From: Luidia sarsii
Lineage: Eukaryota; Echinodermata; Asteroidea; Paxillosida; Luidiidae
DNA: 64,000 nt
Direction of reading: 5' to 3'
Assembly (NCBI GenBank): GCA_949987565.1
Contig: OX465107.1
Coordinates: forward strand, 22,706,958 to 22,770,957
The position numbers and the translations under genes are program-made. Below the pieces are notes generated by a model. The model did no database searches. It was given only the letters and a program-made list of their open reading frames with translations, and had not been told where the DNA came from. Shown here in pieces: positions 1-13,300 of the stretch. The first letter of the stretch is position 1; each line of letters opens with the position of its first letter.

Positions 1-58
1 AACCTCGCTGCCAATAGTCAGTGATGCCACTGTCCCATTGTCATCGCCATTATTGCAG

Positions 59-211
59 GTGGTTGGTCACCAAGGATTCCTTTGTGGCCTACATGCGGCC
101 CAGTGACGGTCACATCCGTGCCGTCATGCTGGCGGACCAGGACTTCCACATTAAATGGGGCATTGAGGAGACAGGCCTCAACACTGGCCTCATCATCTCC
201 AACCAATACAG
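59..211 (+). CDS. PLD1: PLD1-like exon: PH domain part
   Basis: Acceptor TTGCAG at 53-58 and donor CAG|gtaaac after 211. It encodes a segment beginning (R)WLVTKDSF that matches the PH-domain strand region of animal PLD1 (RWLVVKDSF). The exon ends in phase 2. It is the first exon in the window; upstream exons are cut off. Confidence 0.85.
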
Positions 212-3200
212 GTAAACGCTCATCCCGGCCAACTCACAAACCAAACATCCCTTTCCCTACCCCTGAAAAGAACAAAATGACATCCAGCCCTTCATCCCTA
301 AAAAGTGTTTTGAAGTTTGATTATGAATGAGTTGTAAAATCTCATTGAATGTACTTTTACATGTATTTTTTACTGTACAGTGTTTACTGGGTACATGTAC
401 ACGTACAGTGTACTGTACGTGTACATGTACCGGAAAAAAGTAGAGTACATGCATGTGTAACCTAATGCAAATGTTATGATTGCTGGAATAAAACAGTGGA
501 TTTGGAAGGAAAGGGGCAACAGAGGCCATTGAATGCCGTTGCCCTTGGTCTGAACTTTCATGCCACCTTCAGTTCTCGTACAGATATCAATATTTCAACC
601 AGCAGGCATTTGAGAAACGTGTACGTACAGCACTGTAGCCTGATCCTACTTCCCTTTAAGAGTCTAACCAAATTCCAGATCTGAAGTCCTTCCCCATCCA
701 TGGCTATCAATTTTCGTCTGACCCATTTGGAAGAGAGTTACATCCCGCTCCAATTCCCATCGCCCGGCTGGATTCGTAAATGCCAAATCGCATTTTCAGA
801 GGGCGGCGTGGGCTCCAGAAGAATCGGCTCTGTAGCCGCCGTCTGTCCCAGTTCCATTGAGATGTTGATCAGTACGGCAGCAGAGAGAGAGAGAGAGAGA
901 GAAAAAGGGAAGAGAGTGTATCGACAATGTGGGGCCTACTGCAGGTGTACAAACAATCTGTCTGAGACATGGACATGTGCAGTCGATCAGGAATCCCACC
1001 TTACATGTACCTTGATCAGTCAAAACAGTTTTTGGTGGTTTTTTTTTTTCCCCGGCAATTCAAGATTATTTTGAGAATTTGATTATTTTGAGAGACTTCT
1101 GATTTCCCATCAGCGATGTTTGTCAAGTCTGACCGTAGCTGGTGGGTTTTGGGCTTGGTATAAACAAAAAATGGGGAACATTTTTTTCCATATCACAAAA
1201 AAGGAATCTATACAACAATAGGTAGGCCCCCTAACAGTTGGTATTGGGATAACTATCACATGAGGCAACCAGAAGTGGGTAACTGGGTATAAAACATTAT
1301 TACAAGCAGAAATATGGAGGCACATCCCAGAAAGCAGAGCTCGAGATGGGATGGCTAATGAACACAGGTATAAAAAAAAATAAGACAAACAAACAGACGA
1401 AAGAAAAGAATGGGCAAAACACACGTATAGATGATTGTGCAAAGAAGGGGGGGGGGTTGAAAAAAAATAGTAGGTTAGAAGGGCTGAGAAGAGAAAAGAG
1501 AAGAAAGCAACTACATGTACATGTATGTTACATAATGAGAAACAAGATCAAGCTTATTTGACAGTTTAATCTTCCAAACTGAACAGTAATGATGATTTAC
1601 TACCGTATGTTTAGGCAATCTTCCTAAGTGTACCTTACTAATAACCCATCACACTGTACAGATCCTCTTTCACTAACTAAAAGATAATAATTGATAATTT
1701 ATTAACGATAATTTACCGCATGTATATTTCCACCGGTGTTCTGCCAGATTCTAATAGGCTAACACAATTTGGGCTAGTGTGGAAGTTTTACATATGCATA
1801 GGCTTGCCCAGTTCTGAGTACAAGTACATGTACTTGCACGTACCGTAGGCATGAGTACAAATACTCAGCCATAAGTACATGTAATAGTATGGGGCAAAGG
1901 AGGAAGAGTGTACATGAGTGTAGCAACAGAGGAAGTGTTTTTCCATTCAAATGCGAGCATCTTTTCACTCATTTTGAGAATGATTCATGTTGAATGTTCT
2001 TCAGTTCAAGTTTATATATTCATGAGTACAAGAACAAAGGAATGGAATTCTGAACGAAATATCAAAGAAAGTTTGACTGGACCGGGAATTGAACCTGAGA
2101 CATCCAGCTGTGTATGTACATATGTAACAGGGGGTATATGTGCACCAGTGCTTTACCACTTGAGCTACCGGTAACCTGCCCTTTGGTGTGTGATTCTTTC
2201 CTAATAGGGGACTATCTTTGCTAATAGGGGACTGTATTTGGTAATAGGGGACTATCTTTGCTGGGGAATGGGGCAATGGGCAAGGGGTGCCTGTGAGAGG
2301 CCTCTAACCATGATCACTGCCAAAGATTTGCAGCTCATACGTTAAGCCAGAGGTCTCGGGTTCGAGTCCCTGTGCAGTTCCACCTTGTTCTCTTTTCATT
2401 GTCAATTTGTCCACCAAAAATTTGGCTTGAAATGCACAGGAACTTGCTGGTGAAGTGTGATTCGGCGTTGATGGCCCGCCAGTGGATGGTGGAGATCATG
2501 GAGATGATCTCTAAATCAGAGTACACCAAGATGCATCGCTTCAGTGCCTTTGGGCCGGAAAGGGACAGCAGCTACGCCAAGTGGTGAGTCGTTGCAGAAG
2601 GCAGAAATAGCCGACGGGTCGTTTGTTTAGCATGTATCTCTCTGACTGACTGGGGAAAATCACAAGTGGTTGAGATAGCCTGGAAACAACTTGACCCGAC
2701 GGGACTTCAGCGTAAGATTTTTGGCATAACGCACTATCTACTGTTCGTTAAGCCACGTACAATGTAACACACATGTACAATGTACACACCACGGTGTGAG
2801 GTTCCAGGCTTTGGTGCTTCTAAAATGTTCCTTTTTGCATTGAGTGCTTCAGTGTGCCTGCACCGCCATGCTTCCTGAGAGAATGGCCTTGTTTCAGGTT
2901 CGTTTTGCAATCAATCAACGCTATGGGCAGCCATTTGGATATGTTGTTCAAGAGCAGTTGCTCTGTCATGAGGGGAATCGATTGAGAAGCAACTGCCACG
3001 TCAGTGGATTTGCTTTTTTAAATTTTTACCCCCTCTCTTATCCTGACAGTCTTGCCAATTTTGTTTACAGTTCACCTTCTGTACAGAGCAATTAGATGCA
3101 ATAAAAAACATCTGTATAAATTTTCAATCCATCAGATACGGGCTGCTCAATCTAAATATGTGCACTCTCTTTTCCCTCATATCTTAAGCATTGTCAATTT

Positions 3201-6200
3201 GTTCACAGTCTCAATCTTATCTTCATAGTCCAAGTACACTAGATGCAATAAGCAACATCACTATGAAAACAAAAAAATGCCTACAAACATAATCATCATG
3301 CATCAACTAAGGGGAGGCTCATGCTAAATCTACGTGCTTTCAGTGTCCATGCACCTTATGGATAGGTTTGTGGATGGATCAAAGTACTTTCATAGTCCAA
3401 TTACAGTACACTAGATGCAATAAGCAACATCACTATGAAAAAAGAAAGAAATGTCTACAACCGTAATCATACATCGGCTAAGGGGAGGCTCGTGCTAAAT
3501 CTACGTGCTTTCTGTGTCCGTGCACCAAATGGATAGGTTTGTGGATGAATCAAAGTACTTTCATAGTCCAAGTACACTAGATGCAATAAGCAACATCACT
3601 ATGAAAACAAAAAAATGCCTACAAACATAATCATCATGCATCAACTAAGGGGAGGCTCATGCTAAATCTACGTGCTTTCTGTGTCCGTGCACCAAATGGA
3701 TAGGTTTGTGGATGGATCAAAGTGCTTTCATAGTCCAAGTACACTACATGTAGATGCAATAAGCAACATCACTTTGAAAAAAGAAAGAAATGTCTACAAA
3801 CGTAATCATACATCGGCTAAGGGGAGGCTCGTGCTAAATCTACGTGCTTTCTGTGTCCGTGCACCAAATGGATAGGTTTGTGGATGGATCAAAGTACTTT
3901 CATAGTCCAAGTACACTAGATGCAAAAAGCAACATCACTATGAAAAAAATGTCTACAAACATAATCAAGCATCAACTAAGGGGAGGCTCATGCTAAATCT
4001 ACGTGCTCTCTGTGTCCGTGCACCTAATGGATAGGTTTGTGGATGGATCAAAGTACTTTGACTGGCTAGCCGATGCTCTGGAGGCAGCCGAACAGGAGAT
4101 CTTCATCACAGACTGGTGGCTGAACCCCAACATCTACCTGAAGAGGCCGGCCGTGGAGGGTCCTTACTGGAGGCTGGATAACATCCTGCAGAGGAAAGCC
4201 GTGAGTGCCATCCCTACCCGACAGCCCCCACCCCCCCCCCCTCCACCCAGATCTGCCCCAGCCCTGATCGACTCAAACAGAATTCAAATGAGCCATCCAG
4301 TCCATCCAGCCTGTCCATCCAGGCATGGGCTCGGATCTAGTGCCTTGTGAAGACCCAACACAATAGGTTGAATAGGTCTCCACAGGGAAATTGTAAAGGT
4401 GTACAGGTCTCCACAAGGTTTTCACGAAAGTGATATTTGGAAATAACTCAAAAATAGGAAATTTGTGATGGGTAAGAATCAGTCGAAAAATGAAGTGTTA
4501 GGGCCTATATACATGTATAAAGGACATACGGTCTAAATGTCTACCCAGGAGAGTGAATGTGGTTGAAATGGAAGCATTTTTAAAACATACATGTACATGT
4601 ACATGTAGTTTCTCACACGGTTGTACAGTATAGTGCCCGAGAACAAAGCAATGTCTCCACAAGGATACAGAAATCGGTATGTGTGATCTGAGGCCAAGAG
4701 TCTGATTTCAGACTTTTATTTTTGAGATATTCAGCCCATATCAGACTCCGGTAATAGGCACGAATGCCACTAGCTTCTCAAGACTCCATCTCAGTGCTGG
4801 ACTACCACTAGAGCCTTACATGCAACATTTATGAGGGCAATACAGAGCTTCCAGGGCTTATCAGACAGAGGACTATTAGACTAAGGCTGTAAGGCGGGCC
4901 TAAGTAAGGTCCATGCTTCTTTGATCATAACCGCAAGGTTTTACATTTGAAATACATGCATTTGTGAGTACATGGATGTACATGTACATGTACATTAACA
5001 ATACATGCACATATATTTGCAGTATATGCGCTTTTACATATTTTATCAACTTACAGTATACCTTACATACAGCGTACCGGGGGGTACATGTAGATTTAGA
5101 CGCATGCTTTTCCAGGTTCATGACATATACATGTACATTGTATGTAAGCCAGACTGGCATACACTGTGACATTCATAATTGACAGAATAACTGTAAGTGC
5201 AAGTGTTCAAAACTAGATTTAAGCACTTTAGCCATGGTAGCATTTGCATGTGTACATGTACATGTGTGTAGCTGATAATTTAGAAGAATTTTCCTTGCGG
5301 TCTGTGACCAATGCCCTGTGAGGTTATCTTGCAATTTGGGTTAATGGCTAATTCAACAGCAGACAGAAGTAAGAACCAACTGAAATTGAACCACTTTGTG
5401 CTCAGGTGGATACTCAGATAAAAATCTTATGGAATACAATGTACACTGATATCAATCTTATCGCATTAACAGAAAATTGTGAGTGGACATTGAAACTGAA
5501 GGTAATTTCAAATAGATCAATCCTATAGGGCAATATGGACAGATACATATGTGACCCGGCACAGCATAAACTAGGAATAACCGCACTTTTGAGATTTTGA
5601 GATTTTCTAATGATGTGAAAAAGTATACCATAAGATTTTAAATGATATCAAAATGTAATATCCTCTAATATTTAAAATTTCCGAAAATACAAAAAAAAGA
5701 AAATTTATTTGTAATCGAATTATGAAGATACTTTAACTTCAGGCCTTGTTTACTCAAAAAGTGTTTTGGTGGGATATTCCTCATGCTGTGGAAAATGGCA
5801 AACCAAACACACACAGAACCTTGTGTTGTCAATCTTTTAAGCAATTTACATTGTAAATAAGCATAGAACAAACTGGCAGACCTAATGAATACAATCTTTT
5901 CAAGAGCTATCTACCCTCAAAAAGGAAAAACTTGTTTGAAGGCATTTAAAGTAAATCCTCCCCGGCCTAGAAAATTATCTGTGAAGCAGGAGTATAGATT
6001 TGAGATTTCTCATGAAAGGGACGAAAATAGGATGAACCAAAGAGCATGGTCTGAGATACACTGTAATACCGGTATACAGATTTTCGTATTACCTATTATC
6101 AAATCTACACGCATTTAAGAGCATTTGATTGAGCAAAAACGTGACCATGAGCCTCTTAATTTGACTCGTCAGTGCTCTTTCGTGCAAGCTATCCAGCCCT

Positions 6201-6676
6201 TCATGTAAGATGGAGGACTTTGCAAATAGTCATCTATCTTTGCTGGGGTAGGGGTACCAGTCAAAAGGATGTTACCATTTAACTGCTATGTACTGTATCT
6301 CCAGGATACAATACCCGATTTTCTTTCAGATGCTAGCAGCAATTTAGTTGCAAACCTGTCTACAGCAGTATCAGGAATCACACAAAGGGGATGTTATTTT
6401 ATCTCTTTCTAGTTTAATTCCTATTTTCAGATGTACATCAAATTGCATTACTCACGTCGATAGTTTTCAGCATCAATTCAAGTGGCCATTTTTGCACTTG
6501 TTTCTTTCTTTCTTTCTTTCTTTCTTCGTTCTTTCTTTCATTCTGTCTTTCTTTCTTTCTTTCGTTCTTTCTTTCGTTCTTTCTTTCATTCTTTCTTTCT
6601 TTCTTTGTTCTTTCTTCGTTCTTTCTTTCTTTCTTCGTTCTTTCTTTCTTTCTTCGTTCTTTCTTTCTTTCTTCGT

Positions 6677-6732
<56 letters not shown>

Positions 6733-9700
6733 TGTTCTTTCTTCATTCTTTCTTTCTTTCTTTCGTTCTTTCTTTCTGTCTGTCTGTCTTTCTGTCTGTC
6801 TGTCTGTCTGTCTTTCTTTCTTTCTGTCTGTCTTTCTGTCTGTGGAAGCCAGGCGGAAGGGGTCAAGATTTTTGTGCTGCTGTACAAGGAGGTGGACGTC
6901 GCCTTAGTCCTGGGCAGTAAGAACACCAAGCATGTGCTCATGAACCTTCATCCTAACATCAAGGTACAGTGTACAATATATACAAGACCCGACATTTGCC
7001 CGAGATCAAAGGAAAAGAAAAGTATGCGGATCAGTGGGAGGATTAAGACCATGCATGTTACTGACAAAGCTCTCTCTTTTTAGAGCGGGGAGGGGGGGTT
7101 TAAAAATTTGGTGAAAATTGGAAAGAAAATTTGCAACTGTTTCAACTCTTGTAGTCTGAAGGAGTGACTTATGAAAAGAGGTTGTGTTCACTTTAATTTT
7201 AGAAAGATTTTCGGATTTTGGTTGCATCTGAGCACACATTTACTCACGTTATCGGTGTGCAAACTTTTTGTTTAGGAGACAGGTATTTTTTCCTTACACC
7301 ATTCAAATTTTCATGCCACTGATGACAAATGTGTGATGGGTTGAGCTTGGGTTAAGACAACTGGCATTGATCGCACAACTCTTACAAAGAGAATGGACTA
7401 ATAGAAAGAAAGACCAGAAAACAGTTGGAGGGACTACATATTGATCCTATCCACTCCCCGTCTCACAGAGGAGGGAACTTTGAAAAGAAAAAAACCAGGA
7501 AGCACCAGAAGAATGTAAGAAGCCATACAGTTTTTTTTTCTTCTATACCCTGTGTGGAATACCCCACCACATCCTGTGTGTCCAACCGTTGCTTGCCCCC
7601 CGCAGGTCATGAGGCACCCGGACCACAACCCTGGGCAGGTCATCCTGTGGGCCCACCACGAGAAGCTGGTGGCCATCGACCAGAAGGTGGCCTTTGTCGG
7701 GGGACTGGACATCTGCTACGGCCGCTGGGACGACTTCAAGCACCGGCTGACCGACATGGGGTCGGCGCAGATGGTCAGCAATCAACAGGCCTCCGAACCC
7801 GAGCCAGCCCCGCAGGTAAGTGATGCAAGAGTGGCCAATTGGCCGGACATCCACTCGGGAGGAACTGCCTGGTTGGCAGCTAAGTGATCGGGAGGAAGAA
7901 ATGACTTCATTGCAAGAACGATGCTTAGCAGAATTAAAGAGCTGCATATTAGATGACAGAATTGCTTAGTAGGATCACAGAACTACTCAGAAAGAGCACA
8001 GGTCTTGAGCAGGACCTTGTAATGCTCATCACGATTACAGAACTGCTTGGCAGGACCACAGAAGCTAGAAGTGATCAGGATCATATATTTTCCTTAGCAG
8101 GATTTCAGAACTGCTCAGCTGTCCCATTGAAGTTAGCAGGATCATATGATTACTTAGCAGGATCATATGATTACTTTGCAGGAGCACAGAAGTAAGCGGG
8201 ATGATGTAATTGCTTAGCAAGACAAAAGAAGTGGTTATAAGGATAAAAGAACTGTTAAACAGAATTACAGCACAACAGGATTACAGAAATGCATAGCAGG
8301 AGCATTGAAGTTAGCAGGACCATATCATTGATGATGTAATTGCTTAGCAGGATCACAGAACTGCGTAGCAGGACAGAACTGCTTAGCAGGATCACAGAAC
8401 TGCTTAGCAGGACAGAACTGCTTAGCAGGATCACAGAACTGCTAAGCATGATCACAGAACTGCTTAGCAGGATCACAGAACTGCTTAGCAGGACAGAACT
8501 GCTTAGCAGGATTACAGAACTGCTAAGCATGATCATTGAACTGCTTAGCAGGACAGAGCTGCTTAGCAGGATCACAGAACTGCTAAGCATGATCACAGAA
8601 CTGCTTAGCAGGATCACAGAACTGCTAACCAGGTTAACAGAACTGCTTACCGGAACCGTAAGATAGCTTCTATGAGGATCACATCTGCTTAGCAGAACTA
8701 CCACTGCTCAGGTTTGACCAATGCAATAGCTACTATATAAACAGAAGAGCGTTATGCCTTTCATGTTTGGTTCCTTCATCTCAAGGGACGGATTATTAAA
8801 TCTAAACTGCCTTACAAAATATTCCAACAAACGGAGACAAACACTCTGTATTTTTTCAGCAGGAGATTAATCCGCCACCTAATGTACCAGTAGATGAAGA
8901 CTCCCCCTCTTGGGAGGAGGAAATGCATGTCTACTTTCAGAACGTAGACGACACAGACGAAGCCGATGGTGACAATGTATGTCAGAGGTCAGGAGGTCAG
9001 AGCTCCCTGACCTCAAAAGGAGACCACTTTGATCGTCTTGCTGTATATGTACATCAATGGCTGTCATGTCCACTTGTCATACATAATCTGATCCTCATGT
9101 CTGTACCCATTGGCCTTCATTCATGGATAATAAGCTTAGAAACAAACAGAAACATCAGCAATAGCAGCAGCAACAACTCTTGTAATACAGCACACGACAG
9201 CAACGACAACAGAATAGCCCCCGATTGCTACACACATTTCATGCTCAATTTCATTCATAGTAGCATAGGAGTAGCATAGGATTTGCGTTCTCGTGGATAA
9301 GGTGGTTGGTACTGTAGTTCATTCGACCAAAATAGATTTTGAGAAAGGTCCTGCTAGGATCGAAACGTCAGGCCCACTAAATTTTGATAATTGAGCATCA
9401 TTTGTTTGGTGTGGATTTTTTTATTATATTTTTGGGGTCCTTTTTGACAACCTAGCAGGACCTTTGAGAAAGGTCCTGCTAGGATCGAAACGTAAGGCCC
9501 ACTAAATTTTAAGATTTGCATTTTGGTAATTTTAGTCAGTATGCAGTTTGCAACATTTTTGTACATGTGTATATCAAAATAGATTTAAATAGATTTAAAT
9601 TTCTACTTTATGTGCAATTCAGTGTTTGCATGATGCTTTCACACAAAAAAAATCGCTTTTAATCATGAAAACCTTGCCTTACCCACATGCATGTTCAATT

Positions 9701-10308
9701 CAGAGTTCTGCTTAAGTACATGTAGTTTCCAAAAACCCATCAAGCCATGTACATTATCCAGGTAATCATTACCGGTAAGCAAAGGAAAAAATGGAAATTA
9801 ATTTCAGAAGTGTTCATCAAACCCGCTCCTGATTAAGGTGCACATACTGTACTATCTTAAAGATCGCATAATTCCACTGGAGCATTTGACTGACACAGCA
9901 AGCCAATATAAATCTGTGGTCCTTATATGGCTTCTATAGCTTAGTGTGCATGTACATGTATAATATCTGACCACAATATACAAGTACATCCCACATATCA
10001 CCATTCTGTGCATTGCCAATTTCCCTCATCATCACTGCTGCAGTTAATAGAGACTGCAGCCCAGTGACTGCCAAGGCCTGCAACGGAGTTCGATCGTTAA
10101 ACCTCCACGGGCATAAATCAATCATGTTTGCTGAACCCAGCTGTACAGGAGTACATGTATCAGTATGTGAGACAGAAGCAGTCCAGTGCTGGATAGTGGA
10201 TACACTTGAATATGTTGATACACACACTCCCATATTCGTATAGACATCCATACTTAATTTTGATATTAGGTCATGCCACAACCAGATCACAGGAGGTGTT
10301 TTCAATGG

Positions 10309-10343
<35 letters not shown>

Positions 10344-13300
10344 GACAACATTTGATTGTGATTCGGTGACTGGGTGCCTTTTTGGTGCATTTTCAGTCAG
10401 TCCACATTTTCATTTATCTAGACCCACGGAAAATAGTTCTTACATGTACCTGTTACCATATGTTTGCTTCCTCCATGCTGTTACATGTACACATAAAAAT
10501 TAGTTGTTTTAATGTCAACCCAATGAATACAGCATGTAGTTCATCTTGGGTGAGCTCACAAGGTCATGGGATATATAGCGATAAAATTTACAATTGCAGA
10601 GTGCAGACACACACATATTTAGCTGCCAATTCTTGCTGGTTCATAAGTTTATGCATGCATTAATTTCCGATAACCATTGTTCATTCATGATTTGATAAGT
10701 TCTGTGTAAATGTATGCAAGTTTGATGTCACTGATCGACGGCCGAGGTGACGAAATGACATTCATTGAAATGTTTTCTTGATAAAAAAGAGTGAATTCAA
10801 ACTTTGACGAAACTCTCCTCTTTCCAAAGAGACCCTTTTTATGAGGGATTATCAGAATCCCTTTGTTGTCTAATTCAAGCCATTAACTCTGATGAACTTG
10901 TAGGCAGCATGGCAGAGAGTGTGTGAGAGAGAGTATCTCTGGTCCATGTACTGTACAAACACATTACCCTTTCATTTCCTTTGCCTTAGTTCTTCAGACC
11001 CTCAGAATGTTAACCACTTCGCGCCGGGACCTCCGAATCCGGAGGTCAATTGGATTGCCTTTGCAACGGGGCCCTCCGAATCCGGGCACCACTATTGTCC
11101 ACATTCTAAACAAAGACTCTTTTCAGCTTAGAACAAAGCAATACGAATCAGTACAAACACCCTTTTTGATGCAAGTTGCCACATGAATTGGAAGATTAGC
11201 AGCAGTAATTGTGCAATTGTGGGACTTTTACTGTGGAGGATCGAGAGATACCGCGCTGCAGCTGAAAGCACGCGGGGGACATTGTCTTTGCATGCCACAC
11301 AGCCCAACGGTCGTCGGTCTGGCATTGGAATTCCCCCCACATTCTTTACCGTAATCTGTACGCTCGTTTGTGGCCGACCAACTCGAAGATTTGACTGCCT
11401 GGAGTGGAGGCTGGACTCTGCGGTCAGGGATTGTCAGCAGCGTACACACATGCACACACACACGTCCGTTACGGTCCACTGATGACGCACAAAGGGCCCT
11501 TTTTCGAACGGATAATCTCTTGACAAAAGCTACGTCCGAATTGTGCCAGGTTTTACTCTCTTGTACCCATAGTATACCCTTATTGATTTATTTCACAGAA
11601 ATATATTGTTCCGATGGTTTTAGCAAGATTTTAAAATGATGCATTGTTCAAAAACCCCCGTATGGCGGTCATCGGCGCTGAAAACCCCCCCGGCGCGAAG
11701 TGGTTAAGATCATCTGTGGTTGGTGCATTATCAAACTCACAGACCGTGGGACATGAACAGAAGTCAGAATATTCAGGCCTGTCCATAACTGACTTTACAG
11801 AGACATAAAACTAGTTTGCCATGAAGTGACTCTCAGCAGCAGTGACCTACATGTACAATCTCTGTGGATGAACCAGTAGAGCATCCCTTAACAAACTCAT
11901 TTCCAGCCCAGTGGCACGACGTGTCAATGTTTTCCTTACATTAGGAGTTTCTTTCGAGGTTGGAAATCCCATCAACGGCTTGAGCACTCGGCCGTTTCGT
12001 GATCAAAGCCAATTTGTGACGGCGTCGTCACCGGACCGGAATCGCTAAATGTTGTTTGGCCCCCGGGAGCAAGCCAGATTGGCCATAAAAAATTGGAAGG
12101 AAGACTGTACATACAGGCTGTCATTCAGCGGCCACGGTCTCTCTGGAGTTGGGCCAACCTATCACGTGTCACTTCACTGGCTAATGCTGAAGCTCACGCT
12201 GAAGAGTTCAACTGTGTGTTGTGTCCCCACGGAAGCATCTTTGAGCTGCAGGATAGATTGCTAAGGGCATTACGGTGTCTTGGCCACAGACACACGTAAC
12301 TTATAATTATAGATATACACAAGTGGGTGCATAAGCTTGAGTTCAAGGAAGTTACCAGTTTGGACAAACCATGTGGCAAAACTGCAGGGCATCTTCATGG
12401 CACATAGCGGCTTACACCTTGGGCAAAGTTGGGTGCATGTCACTTCATGCAAATACGCATTTGTTTATAGAAACCCCCATTAAAGCATCCTGGTATCGCT
12501 ATCAATAGGCAGTAAGTGTACAGGGCTGGATTTCACAAAACCTTACAATGCATCGTAACTCAACTTATGACGGATAACCCATCGTTAGTTGTGATACGCC
12601 GTATGGCTTCTGTGCATCGCTCATCATTTTGCGATTTATGATGGGTTTGGTAAAATCGACTGCTGGTTATATACATGTATGCCTGTGATCATTGTTCAGT
12701 TGGTTGTGTTTCTCCATTCCACATGTACCATAATCAAGAATAACTGGCTTTCCGCAGAGCCACACTCCTCCTCAAACGAGACTATACCACATGCTGTCAC
12801 CAAAAAAGAAAACATTACAAATTTATAAGTCCGCCGCCGGGCAAACCCTTCCTATAATCACACCTGACCTGCTTTGTGGGACGTCCGCAGATCCCCCAGT
12901 CGCGGCCCACCACCCCGGTGACCCCCGACATCGAGGACGAGGGCGGCTACTTCAGGCGTCCCCGGCTGAAGAGCGCCACCATCTACCTGACCAAGCCCAT
13001 CCGGCGGCTGCGGCACGAGGGCATGCCGACCAGCGTGGACGAGAACCTGGACCGGCTGGGCCTGTCAGGCGGCGCGCCCAAGCTCTGGATCGGCAAGGAC
13101 TACTGCAACTTCATCGCCAAGGACGTGCTGCAGCCCGAGGAGTCTCTGCAAGGCAAGGGAGCAGGATCAATAAGGGGGAGCAACAGATTAAGGGGGATTA
13201 ACCCTGGATTAACTGGGATTAATGAGAGATTTGGATTATGGGATTAACCTTGGACTAAGTAAAAATTACTGGGAGATTTGGATTAAGGGATTAATCCTGG

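Noticed and set aside
6348..6941. Open frames of 140-190 codons across the CTTT satellite
   Set aside because: Pure repeat translation (Phe/Leu/Ser or Lys/Glu/Arg).
8255..8704. 149-codon Leu/Ser frame on - and its + partner
   Set aside because: Translation of the AGCAGGATCACAGAACTGCT minisatellite in a PLD1-like intron.
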